Shown here: positions 18,723-27,141 of the stretch, in pieces
Layout: each line of letters begins with the position of its first letter
Position numbering within the stretch: position 1 is the stretch's first letter
Origin: Pseudomonas maioricensis
GTDB taxonomy: Bacteria; Pseudomonadota; Gammaproteobacteria; Pseudomonadales; Pseudomonadaceae
NCBI RefSeq assembly: GCF_022790535.1
Contig: NZ_LOHG01000010.1
Location: 142,273-206,272 of the forward strand
Reading direction: 5' to 3'
Length of the DNA stretch: 64,000 bases
Made by a program: the position numbers and the translations under genes
The notes under the pieces: model-generated
Databases searched by the model: none
What the model saw: only the letters and a program-made list of their open reading frames with translations
Told to the model about the DNA's origin: nothing

Positions 18723-19523
18723 ATGACTGAAAACAATAAAAGCCTGGATATACTCGGCGCCAAACCTCTTTCCGAATCTGTCAAGACTATGACAGAAGGC
18801 ACTGTGCAAGGAGTTTCGGCTTTACTAAGTCGGATATGCCTGCCTGCTGCCGAGGAGTTTGGATTATTATTGAAAGATAAAGTCGGCAACTGGCGATCTA
18901 ACAATGCCGCAAAAATGGCTGCCAAAGCTAACCAAATTTTGGAGGGAATACCCTTCCAAGAAACGCTTTCCGCTCATCCCAAAATAGCATTTAAAGCTGT
19001 AGAGGATTCGTCTTGGACAGATGACGATGTAGTGCTATCGCTTTGGGCTGGGCTATTAGTTTCTTCCTGCACCAAATCGGGAAAAGACGAAAGCAATTTG
19101 ATTTTCCTCAATCTTCTTTCGCAGTTAACGTCTAGCCAGGTGAGGGTGCTTAAATATGCCTGCGAAAACGCTAAAGTCTTCATAGCGCCAAGTGGTTGGA
19201 TAATGGCTGGAGATCTCAGGGTAGAGGCGATGGAGATTGTAAGGATTACCAATGTCACGGATATGCACCAACTTGATAGGGAGCTTGATCATCTGCGGCA
19301 ACTTGGAGTCATTGAAAATGGATTTGACGTTAATAGCACCAAGGCAGATATCACACCCACTTCACTTGGCCTGCAATTGTACGTACGCAGCCAAGGGTAC
19401 GTAGGATCGCCAATTGCTTTTTTTGAGATGTCCGGCCCAGTTGAAGTCAAGGACCCATCTGAAGTTAAAGGGAGGATCTATCAGGGGATTTTCTCTGAAG
19501 AATTTGATCTTCCTGAGGAGTAA
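18723..19523 (+). CDS. Abi-alpha-like (DUF4393) protein
   Basis: A 266-residue soluble protein with no signal peptide. The N-terminal part, with LSESVKTMTEGTVQGVSALL and then a helical segment ending LLLKDKVGNWR, matches my recollection of the DUF4393 family, which Pfam links to abortive infection (Abi-alpha). The middle has a WTDDDVVLSLWAGLLVSS segment also typical of that family; the C-terminal third looks like a winged-helix-type fold (ELDHLRQLGVIEN). I chose the ATG at 18723, which has AAGAGAAAG upstream. The gene is AT-rich compared with all flanking operons and is followed by a second AT-rich gene, so a phage-defence role is inferred. No activity is shown for most of the family. Confidence 0.65.
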   Translation: MTENNKSLDILGAKPLSESVKTMTEGTVQGVSALLSRICLPAAEEFGLLLKDKVGNWRSNNAAKMAAKANQILEGIPFQETLSAHPKIAFKAVEDSSWTDDDVVLSLWAGLLVSSCTKSGKDESNLIFLNLLSQLTSSQVRVLKYACENAKVFIAPSGWIMAGDLRVEAMEIVRITNVTDMHQLDRELDHLRQLGVIENGFDVNSTKADITPTSLGLQLYVRSQGYVGSPIAFFEMSGPVEVKDPSEVKGRIYQGIFSEEFDLPEE

Positions 19524-19692
19524 TCAGTTTTTAATTTGTTGAAATAATATGGATGCTTAGGCTGAATGAGAAGTGTGTCGGCTAGGATTTCACGGGACGC
19601 AGATTTTAGATAGATATCATTTAACATTGATTACGATAAGCCTGCCCCATTAGATATCGCGTTCCTCTAGCGTAGTGAGATCAGTGAACAAT

Positions 19693-20694
19693 ATGTCAAA
19701 AGGATTGATAGTTACGCTCGACGAAATTCCGTTTTTTGACCTGTCTCATGCAGGTGGGAAATTTTGCCGTACGCTTACTTTTTTTGTAGGCGGCGAGTGG
19801 CGCATATGGTTTTCCCTAGGTGATGGGCGATATATTGAGAGCCATGGTTGGCCCGCAGAGGGATGTTATTTTGGAGAGTTCGCCGAGCGTGAGTCAGATA
19901 TCTATCTTCATTTTGTAGACTTTATAGCACAGAAGGCAAGCTATATAGAAGTAAGTAAGGCATTTGCTGGTTTGTATGACGATTTCTGTAATCTTTCGGC
20001 AAGCTTGGCTAAGATATCACACATACATAAAACAAAAGATGTGCTAGGTCATGGTGACGCACGTATGGTGGTGACCGAAGTTGAATATTTTTTCTCCATT
20101 TGCCGAAGTATGATTGATTTGCTTCAGGAGGTTGCTTGCGAGCTTTGGGGTAAATTAACTTTGTGTGTAGATTATTTGGCTGCCAAGAAACCTTTGCGTG
20201 GGTCTTTTCGTGAAATGGTTATGTATCAAGGCCGTTTAACTAGCAAGGAAGAACTTCAAGCTAGATTCGGGCTGCCTGAGCCTTGGGCAGATTTTTACAT
20301 TAGACATGCGGGTTTCTTTCTTCAGATCAGAAGGTTTCGTGACAATATTGTTCATAACGGCTCACAGGTTCAAACTATTTTTTCGGGTGAAGACGGGTAC
20401 CTCGTCAACTTAAATTTTAAGCCTTTCGGTGATATGGAGGTTTGGAGAGAGGCCGATAAAGTGACAAACGATCTGGTTCCTCTAATGCCGGCGCTTGGGA
20501 TGGTTGCGTTTAAAACCCTCTTAGTTTGTGAAGATTTTTCGGCCATGATGGAGAGCACCTTTCAGTTTTCCGAGCCGATAGTTCCGGGGATGAGGTTGTA
20601 TTCGCGCGGGTATTTTGATGAGCATTTTGCCGCGGTGCTGGGAGACGCTCGACAACGATATATAGAGTTCTATGAAGATGGGATCGATGGGTGA
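19693..20694 (+). CDS. Uncharacterised AT-rich protein with HEPN-like motif
   Basis: A 333-residue cytoplasmic protein that I do not recognise as a whole. The N-terminal 80 residues are rich in aromatic residues and beta-strand-like (FFVGGEWRIWFSLGDG). The C-terminal half is helical and carries FRDNIVHNG, an R-x4-H motif (Arg216, His221) with a polar residue right after the Arg, as in HEPN-superfamily RNases. The ATG at 19693 has no good ribosome site; GTG at 19675 is an alternative. It follows the Abi-alpha-like gene by 169 bases on the same strand and shares its low GC content, so the pair probably arrived together. Function as a toxin or sensor is inference only. Confidence 0.6.
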   Translation: MSKGLIVTLDEIPFFDLSHAGGKFCRTLTFFVGGEWRIWFSLGDGRYIESHGWPAEGCYFGEFAERESDIYLHFVDFIAQKASYIEVSKAFAGLYDDFCNLSASLAKISHIHKTKDVLGHGDARMVVTEVEYFFSICRSMIDLLQEVACELWGKLTLCVDYLAAKKPLRGSFREMVMYQGRLTSKEELQARFGLPEPWADFYIRHAGFFLQIRRFRDNIVHNGSQVQTIFSGEDGYLVNLNFKPFGDMEVWREADKVTNDLVPLMPALGMVAFKTLLVCEDFSAMMESTFQFSEPIVPGMRLYSRGYFDEHFAAVLGDARQRYIEFYEDGIDG

Positions 20695-21260
20695 GCTAGT
20701 TTTGTAGATGTCCTGCTAAGTAGGATCGCTTTGGGATGTCCGCCTAGGGCAAATGTGCGACGAACCATCTGAGCCGCAGTTGGCTGAATGGGCGTTATTC
20801 GTGCCTGGCTGGCTCAGTGCCCGGTATGGTGTGCACAGATCCGCATCGAGCAGGGCGCCCGCCGCCAGCGCGATACATGCCGCAGAATGCTTGCGGGTGA
20901 CGCTATCCACCACGGCCTTTGAAGGACTAATGCGGGCGTCAGGGAGCGTCCCCATCGCAAAGGGCCCTTCGTACCCTGGAAAACTCAGGTCGCGAATCCA
21001 TACTTTTGGCCGACTGCTGCCAGTCAGTGAGACGCAGAGCGCTAGCCAAGTCCAATGCAACCGCTTGCTAAGGTCCAGTGCAAATGCCTGGTCAAATGAA
21101 ACGCAATACCCCAACCAAGCTCACGCTATAGCAATCACTCGCCGTTGCCATCCGCGGGTATCGTCTAACCGCGCTTTTCCTCGCGTGCTAATTTATCTCC
21201 AGATTAAAAGCCCCTCGTTCATCAAAGGCTCTGCCCGGTTGCAGCCTATTGGGAGATTTC
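20695..21260. other. Right flank of the island, possible gene remnant
   Basis: A 566-base gap in which GC content returns to normal. An open frame on the minus strand (20716-21114) has a peptide-like stretch but no ribosome site and no family resemblance; it may be the remains of a gene cut by the island insertion. Near-repeats AAGTCCAATGCAA (21048-21060) and AAGGTCCAGTGCAA (about 21070-21083) are present. The ribosome site of the nitroreductase closes the region. Confidence 0.35.
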
Positions 21261-22088
21261 ATGACACACGCCAAACAAAACGGCCTGGCTCTGCGCTACG
21301 GCGAAGCAGATACAAACACAAAAATCCCCGAAAACTGGAACCCGATTCTCGATCAATTGGTAAGTCATCGCAGCGTCCGCGCTTTCAACAACAAGCCACT
21401 GCCAGAAGGAACGCTTGAGGCGCTGATCGCTGCCGCGCAGTCGGCGGCGAGTTCATCAAATCTGCAGGTATGGAGCGTGATCGCCGTTCAGGACCCGTCG
21501 CGCAAAGCGCGCCTCGCGGAATTTGCCGGTAATCAGGCCTACATTCGCCAGGCGCCGCTGTTCCTGGTCTGGCTGGCCGATCTCTCCAGAGTGTCCCGAG
21601 TGGCGGAACGCGCTGGCGTCGAGCTCCAGGCGCTGCCTTATATCGAGAGTCTGTTGCTGGGCACTATCGATGCTTCGTTAGCCGCCCAGAACGCGGTGGT
21701 TGCACTGGAGTCGATGGGGCTGGGCAGTGTTTACATCGGTGCAATACGCAATGACATCAAAAGTGTCGCGCAGGAGTTGGAGCTGCCACCTCAGGTGTAC
21801 CCGGTGTTTGGTATGTGTGTGGGTTATCCCGACGCTGAACGTCCGGCACAGGTAAAGCCGCGCTTGCCCCAGGCGGCGGTCTTGCACCACGAGCGCTACA
21901 GCGCGAAGTCTGAACAGTCCTCGGTAGAGCAATATGATCAGCGCCTCGGCGCGTTTTATCAGCAGGAGGGTATGAAGGCTGCGGGCTGGTCGGAGCAAGT
22001 CGTGAATCGCTTGCGCAGTATTTCCAGCCTGCATGGGCGTGAAGAATTGGTCAGGGCGTTGCAGCAGTTGGGTTTCGGCCTGCGCTAG
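21261..22088 (+). CDS. Nitroreductase-family NADPH oxidoreductase
   Basis: A 275-residue FMN enzyme of the NfsA/FRP-like branch, which reduces nitroaromatics, quinones or flavins with NADPH. The FMN-phosphate-binding start HRSVRAFNNKPL is at about residues 36-47; SAASSSNLQVWSVIAV and LGSVYIGAIRND are further family motifs. GGGAG 5 bases before the ATG at 21261 fixes the start. Length is a little above that of NfsA (240). The gene is single; the following genes are convergent. Physiological substrate unknown. Confidence 0.9.
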   Translation: MTHAKQNGLALRYGEADTNTKIPENWNPILDQLVSHRSVRAFNNKPLPEGTLEALIAAAQSAASSSNLQVWSVIAVQDPSRKARLAEFAGNQAYIRQAPLFLVWLADLSRVSRVAERAGVELQALPYIESLLLGTIDASLAAQNAVVALESMGLGSVYIGAIRNDIKSVAQELELPPQVYPVFGMCVGYPDAERPAQVKPRLPQAAVLHHERYSAKSEQSSVEQYDQRLGAFYQQEGMKAAGWSEQVVNRLRSISSLHGREELVRALQQLGFGLR

Positions 22089-22109
22089 CAGGCTCGGCTT
22101 GCTGATGAC

Positions 22110-23501
22110 TTACTTCGCTCGCGGAAAAACCAGTCTGAACGTCGTCACCCGTTCCAGCTCGCTTTCGACCGTTACCTGACCTTGATGAACACTCATGATC
22201 GAGCGAACAATCGCCAGCCCCAGACCGGTGCCGCCCTGTTGCCGCGAGCGGCTGGCGTGTACCCGGTAGAAACGGTCAAACAGCCGGGGCAGGTGCTCGG
22301 CTTCGATGCCTTCGCCGGTATTGCTCACTGCAAGGGTGACCTCGCTGGCGTGGCTGTTGAGGGTAACGTTCACTGTGCTGCCGGGTGTGCCGTGGCGGAT
22401 GGCGTTGGAGACTAAATTGGAGATCGCCCGCTGGATCATCAGTCGTTCTCCCAGCGTTGTGGCGCTGCCTTGAACCACCAGCGACATCTCTTTTTCTTCT
22501 GCCGACAGGGCAAACAGTTCTGCGACCTTGCTGGCTTCCTCCGCCAGATCGACTGCAGTGAAGGCCAATAGCGTTGAGGGTTGGCTCACGCTGGCCAGAA
22601 ACAGCATCTGGGAGACCATACGGGATAAACGCTCAAGCTCTTCAGTGCAGGACTCCAGCGCCTGTTTGTATTCCTCGGGTGGCCGTTCTCTGGACAACGT
22701 GACTTGCGCCTTGCCCATCAGGTTGTTCATGGGTGAGCGCAGTTCATGGGCCAGATCATCCGAAAACTGCGCCAGTTGCTGAATGTCTTCAGCCAGCCGG
22801 TTGAGCATGATATTGACGGCGTGGGCCAGGTCGCGGAGTTCGTCAGGCAGCCCGGCGGCTTTCATGCGGTGTGATAAATCCCGGGCCGATACCTTGTGCG
22901 CAACCTTGCGAAATGCGCGCAGCGGTCTCAACCCGCGATGCACGATCCACCACGCGCAACCGCCTACCAGCAGCAGAATGAGTGGCAAGGCAATAAGCGT
23001 GGATTTCACATAGGCGCCGAGCAGCAAGGCATCGTTTTCTCTGTCGAGCGCGAGCAATACCAGCACCTTCTGGCCGCCTTTGAGGCGCACCTGTTTGCTG
23101 GCAACCAATATCTCGTGACCTGCCGAGGATTCAACCCGCTGGAACTCATCCCGGGCGTCTTCGGTGAAGGGCTCTGGCAGCACCATTTGTTCGTCTTCGC
23201 CCAGGCTCAGCAAGCGTTTTCTCGGGGTGCCCGAATCGAGGATCGTCAGGGTGAAGTCGTCGTGCCCGACAATCTGATCGCGCAAGTGATGAGGTGCCAG
23301 TACTACGTCTGCGGGAGTGCTGAAGCCCTCCGACAGGCTATGGTCGATTTGCTCCAGCTTTTCCTGGAGGCCGTTTCTGGCGCGTAAATCCAGCTGATGG
23401 GAGATGGAGGCGTAAGCGAATGTCGCCATGACCAATACCAACACTGCACACATCACCGTCACGGCCAGACCCAGCCGGGTCGACAACCGCGTGGGTTTCA
23501 T
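22110..23501 (-). CDS. czcS: Heavy-metal sensor histidine kinase
   Basis: A 463-residue membrane kinase of the CzcS/CopS type. Transmembrane helices at about residues 10-32 and 165-188 enclose a periplasmic sensor domain of about 130 residues, followed by HAMP, a dimer domain with phospho-acceptor His252 in DDLAHELRSPMNNL, and an ATPase domain ending with GGTGLGLAIV. It overlaps the response regulator gene by 4 bases (ATGA). Divergence from czcCBA indicates that it senses periplasmic Zn, Cd or Co and drives efflux. CopS is the close alternative, but the adjacent efflux genes favour Czc. Confidence 0.9.
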   Translation of the reverse strand: MKPTRLSTRLGLAVTVMCAVLVLVMATFAYASISHQLDLRARNGLQEKLEQIDHSLSEGFSTPADVVLAPHHLRDQIVGHDDFTLTILDSGTPRKRLLSLGEDEQMVLPEPFTEDARDEFQRVESSAGHEILVASKQVRLKGGQKVLVLLALDRENDALLLGAYVKSTLIALPLILLLVGGCAWWIVHRGLRPLRAFRKVAHKVSARDLSHRMKAAGLPDELRDLAHAVNIMLNRLAEDIQQLAQFSDDLAHELRSPMNNLMGKAQVTLSRERPPEEYKQALESCTEELERLSRMVSQMLFLASVSQPSTLLAFTAVDLAEEASKVAELFALSAEEKEMSLVVQGSATTLGERLMIQRAISNLVSNAIRHGTPGSTVNVTLNSHASEVTLAVSNTGEGIEAEHLPRLFDRFYRVHASRSRQQGGTGLGLAIVRSIMSVHQGQVTVESELERVTTFRLVFPRAK

Positions 23502-24172
23502 TCGCGTACTTCCAGTACATACCCCACACCACGCAGGGTATGGATCAGCTTTTGCTCAAAGGGCTCGTCGACTTTTGCCCGCAAACGGCGTATCGAGACT
23601 TCGACGACGTTGGTGTCGCAGTCGAAATTCATGTCCCATACCAGAGAGATGATCTGCGTGCGTGACATGACTTCGCCGCTGTGACGCATCAGCAGGTGGA
23701 GCAGGGCGAACTCCTTGGTGGTCAGGTCGATACGCTGCGTGCCGCGAAAAGCCCGGTGTCGTCCCTGATCCAGCTCAAGGTCGCCGACTCGTAGCACCTC
23801 CGGCAAGCCAGGTTGCTCGGTGCGGCGCATGAGGGTGCGAACTCTGGCCAGCAGTTCGGGAAACTCAAACGGCTTTACCAGGTAGTCATCAGCGCCCATT
23901 TCCAGGCCCCGGACCTTTTCTTCAAGACGACCTCGGGCGGTGACCATCATGACCCGTGTATTGCTGTTTCTGCGCAGACGGGTCAACACCTCCCAACCGT
24001 CCATTTCCGGCAGGTTCACATCCAGAATAATCAGGTCGTAGGTTTGATGCTGGGCCAGATAAAGCCCGTCAAGCCCCGTGGCGGCCAGGTCAACGACATA
24101 GCCACTCTCGGTCAGGCCCTGATGCATGTACTCGGCAGTTTTCGGCTCGTCCTCTACAACAAGGATTCGCAT
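23498..24172 (-). CDS. czcR: Heavy-metal response regulator
   Basis: A 224-residue OmpR-family response regulator. The receiver domain has phospho-acceptor Asp51 in IILDVNLPEMDGW and the conserved Lys in DDYLVKPF; the C-terminal winged helix ends with VEVSIRRLRAKVDEPF and HTLRGVGYVLE. It is transcribed divergently from czcCBA and translationally coupled to the kinase gene. It is expected to bind direct or inverted repeats in the 254-base intergene to activate both transcripts. CopR-type regulators are very similar, so the symbol rests on context. Confidence 0.92.
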   Translation of the reverse strand: MRILVVEDEPKTAEYMHQGLTESGYVVDLAATGLDGLYLAQHQTYDLIILDVNLPEMDGWEVLTRLRRNSNTRVMMVTARGRLEEKVRGLEMGADDYLVKPFEFPELLARVRTLMRRTEQPGLPEVLRVGDLELDQGRHRAFRGTQRIDLTTKEFALLHLLMRHSGEVMSRTQIISLVWDMNFDCDTNVVEVSIRRLRAKVDEPFEQKLIHTLRGVGYVLEVRE

Positions 24173-24426
24173 AGGGTTTTCCTGTGATTTATAGGGGGTG
24201 ATATCCGTTTCGACAGACGCGTTCTTGGGCGCAACCTTGTCGGAGTATTCCGGATCCGGCGGATTCTGGAGTCTGTAGCCGCTTCAGGGTCAAGCACGCC
24301 GTCGCGCAGTGTAATCAAGATGCACTGCCATTTTTCTTAAATGTCAGGATTGTCATTTTTCAGCAATCCTGTTGCTAACTCCCTTTGCATAAAGTCCCCG
24401 CATCTAACTTGATGGTGGTTCGGACA
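24173..24426. promoter_or_regulatory. czcRS / czcCBA divergent control region
   Basis: It holds an inverted repeat, AGGATTG (24346-24352) and CAATCCT (24364-24370) with an 11-base spacer, overlapped by direct repeats of TGTCA nine bases apart (24342-24346 and 24351-24355). It lies 57-80 bases before the preferred czcC start, where an OmpR-family activator site is expected. I cannot assign it to a published CzcR box. Confidence 0.4.
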
Positions 24427-25716
24427 ATGCACAGGAGCAGCTGGAAAACCCTTGGCGCGCACGGGTATAGACCTTTTTCCATGGCACACGCAGTGACCGT
24501 CGGCGGGCTCTTCGCCCTGTTGTCGTTCGTTGCGCCGGGTGTTGCGCTTGCGCAAAGCCTGAGTCTGCCTCAGGCCATTGAGGCCGCATTCGCGGAAAAC
24601 CCTGACCTTGCCGCCGCGCGATGGGAAATAGGCATAGCCGAGGGCGATAAGCAGCAGGCTGGTCTGATGCCCAACCCGGAGTTGTCCTGGGAGGTGGAGG
24701 ACACACGTCGCAACACCAGCACCACCACGGTCATGCTCAGTCAGGCACTGGAACTGGGCGGCAAGCGCGGTGCTCGCGTCGAAGCGGCCAGTCGGTCACA
24801 GGATGCTGCGCAGATCGAACTGGAACGGCGTGGCAACGAGCTGCGTGCTGAAGTCGTTCAGGCGTTCTTTACCGCAGTACGTGCGCAAACAGGTCTGGAA
24901 CTGGCACGACAATCCCAGGCACTTGCTCAGCGGGGTCTGGAAGTGGCCGATGGGCGTGTGCGTGCGGGCAAATCATCGCCCGTTGAGGTGACGCGTGCGC
25001 AGGTACAACTGGCCGAAACCGACCTGCTGGTGCGTCGCGCCGAAACCCTGAAAACCAATAGCTATCGCGATCTGGCGCGCACCACTGGCTCGCCTGTTTC
25101 GTCGTTTGATCGACTGGAATACGCTGATTTGTCGCCGGGCAAATCACCGTCAGCGGCAAAGATGCTCACGGCGATCAATCAATCTGCCGAGCTGCGTCTG
25201 GCCCATGCCCAGATCGAGCAGCGGGATGCGGCTCTGGGGTCGGAGCGAGCCCAGCGTGTACCGGATCTCACCGTCAGTATCGGCAGCCAGTACAGCCGCG
25301 AAGACCGTGAACGAGTGAATGTCGTCGGTTTATCGGCACCGCTTCCGCTGTTCAACCGTAATCAGGGCAACGTCCTGGCCGCCTCGCGCCGGGCAGATCA
25401 GGCCCGCGATTTACGCAACGCGGTAGAACTCAGATTGCGGACACAGACCCAGGCAGCGCTCGACCAATGGGCGACCGCCAGTAAAGAAGTCGAGTCTTTC
25501 AATCAGGTCATTCTGCCCTCGGCGAAAAGCGCAGTGGATGCGGCTACCCGTGGTTTCGAGATGGGCAAGTTCGGCTTTCTGGAAGTCCTCGATGCGCAGC
25601 GCACGTTGATTGCTGCCCGCAGCCAATACCTTGAATCACTGGCCATTGCCACGGACGCCAGAGTGACTGTCGAGCGCATCTACGGCGACATCACTGCATT
25701 CACTGCCACTCCTTAA
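24427..25716 (+). CDS. czcC: CzcC-like outer-membrane efflux protein
   Basis: A 429-residue TolC-family protein that forms the outer-membrane duct of the metal-efflux complex. A long signal peptide ends GVALA; the mature protein opens with LSLPQAIEAAFAENPDLAAA and has the two repeated coiled-coil and beta-strand halves of the family. Start codon choice is uncertain: ATG at 24427, 24412 or 24481 are all possible, and none has a strong ribosome site. It is the first gene of czcCBA. Confidence 0.88.
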   Translation: MHRSSWKTLGAHGYRPFSMAHAVTVGGLFALLSFVAPGVALAQSLSLPQAIEAAFAENPDLAAARWEIGIAEGDKQQAGLMPNPELSWEVEDTRRNTSTTTVMLSQALELGGKRGARVEAASRSQDAAQIELERRGNELRAEVVQAFFTAVRAQTGLELARQSQALAQRGLEVADGRVRAGKSSPVEVTRAQVQLAETDLLVRRAETLKTNSYRDLARTTGSPVSSFDRLEYADLSPGKSPSAAKMLTAINQSAELRLAHAQIEQRDAALGSERAQRVPDLTVSIGSQYSREDRERVNVVGLSAPLPLFNRNQGNVLAASRRADQARDLRNAVELRLRTQTQAALDQWATASKEVESFNQVILPSAKSAVDAATRGFEMGKFGFLEVLDAQRTLIAARSQYLESLAIATDARVTVERIYGDITAFTATP

Positions 25717-25782
25717 TCCTTACTTTTCGCACTTATCGGGCGCATCGCTGTGTACATCAATACGTGATCGCCGGGAGCATCC

Positions 25783-27117
25783 ATGGATAACAAAAGAAGC
25801 ATAACCATTGCCCTGGCGGTGGTCGCAATCATTGGTCTGGGCAGCCTGACACTGGGCAACCAGGGGCTTCCCGTTGCAGCTGAGGCGGCCAAGGACGCAA
25901 AGCACGACCATGCGCAAGAAGACGGGCATGCTGACGAGAAGGGGCACGCCGAGAATGACAGCCATAGCGACGGCAAGGCTGATGAGAAGGGCCACGCTGA
26001 CGAAGAACACGGCGAGGAAAAACACAGCGACGAAGAGCACGGCGAAAAAGGTCATGGTGCCGAAGCTTCCGGTGACTCTCACGAAGAAGAAGGCAAGCTC
26101 GAACTCAGCGCAGAACAGATCAAGTCAGCGGGCATAGAACTGGCCGTCGCGGCACCTCGGTCGATGAGCACTTCTGTGACATTCCCCGGCGAAATTCGCT
26201 TTGACGAAGACCGCACCACGCACGTCGTACCCCGGGTAGGTGGAGTCGTGGAAGAGGTCAAGGTTGACCTTGGCCAGTCGGTGAAAAAAGGCCAGGTGCT
26301 GGCCGTGATCGCCAGTCAGCAAATCTCCGATCAACGCAGTGAGCTGAATGCGGCGCAGCGCCGTCTTGAACTCGCCCGCCTGACCATGCAGCGCGAAAAA
26401 AAGCTCTGGGAAGACAAGATTTCTGCTGAGCAGGATTATCTGTTGGCGCGTCAGGCTTATCAGGAAGCAGATATCAGTTACGCCAACGGACGGCAGAAGC
26501 TGAGTGCCATCGGCGCCAGTCTGAAATCTTCAGCGGGCAATCGATACGAACTGATTGCTCCGTTTGACTCGGTGGTCGTCGAGAAACATCTGGCGATAGG
26601 TGAGGTGGTTAACGACACCACTTCAGCTTTCACGCTCTCCGACTTATCGCGGGTCTGGGCGACGTTTGGCGTCGCGCCCAAAGACCTGAACAAAGTCGTT
26701 GTGGGCCGAGCGGTCACGGTCAGTGCGCCTGACCTCGATGCTCAGGTCGAAGGCCGCATCAGTTATGTGGGAAACCTGCTGGGCGAACAGACCCGCGCGG
26801 CTGCGGTGCGCGTGGTTTTAGCCAACCCTGAAGGTGCCTGGCGTCCAGGCCTCTTTGTCTCGATTGATGTGACCGCCGAGAAAGCCAACGCGGCCGTGAG
26901 CCTGCCTGAGTCTGCCATTCAGTCCGTTGAAGACCAGGCCTCGGTGTTCGTGCGCAACGCTGAAGGCTTTGAACTGCGCCCGGTGAAAGTCGGCAGGCGC
27001 GACGGCGGTTATGTGGAAATCACTCAAGGCTTGACGGCGGGCACCCAAGTGGCCGCCGCTGGCAGTTTCATTCTCAAGTCCGAGCTGGGTAAAGGCTCCG
27101 CTGAGCACTCCCATTGA
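25783..27117 (+). CDS. czcB: CzcB-like metal-efflux adaptor with His-rich N-terminus
   Basis: A 444-residue periplasmic adaptor of the heavy-metal RND complex. After an N-terminal membrane anchor or signal (residues 6-30), residues about 38-105 are a low-complexity segment of His, Asp, Glu, Lys and Gly with repeats such as DEKGHA and DEEHGE; this is longer than in many homologues and probably binds metal. The usual barrel-sandwich halves (VEEVKVDLGQSVKKGQ and YELIAPFDSVVVE) enclose a helical hairpin. It is 66 bases after czcC and 24 before czcA, in the same operon. Confidence 0.93.
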   Translation: MDNKRSITIALAVVAIIGLGSLTLGNQGLPVAAEAAKDAKHDHAQEDGHADEKGHAENDSHSDGKADEKGHADEEHGEEKHSDEEHGEKGHGAEASGDSHEEEGKLELSAEQIKSAGIELAVAAPRSMSTSVTFPGEIRFDEDRTTHVVPRVGGVVEEVKVDLGQSVKKGQVLAVIASQQISDQRSELNAAQRRLELARLTMQREKKLWEDKISAEQDYLLARQAYQEADISYANGRQKLSAIGASLKSSAGNRYELIAPFDSVVVEKHLAIGEVVNDTTSAFTLSDLSRVWATFGVAPKDLNKVVVGRAVTVSAPDLDAQVEGRISYVGNLLGEQTRAAAVRVVLANPEGAWRPGLFVSIDVTAEKANAAVSLPESAIQSVEDQASVFVRNAEGFELRPVKVGRRDGGYVEITQGLTAGTQVAAAGSFILKSELGKGSAEHSH

Positions 27118-27141
27118 TCTGCCTCGCAAGAGTACAACGTC

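Noticed and set aside
20716..21114. 132-codon frame on the minus strand as a real gene
   Set aside because: No ribosome site, no recognisable domain, and unusual composition; described only as a possible remnant.
24181..24345. Small gene or RNA in the czcR-czcC gap
   Set aside because: No open frame with a ribosome site and no strong RNA fold; better explained as a control region.
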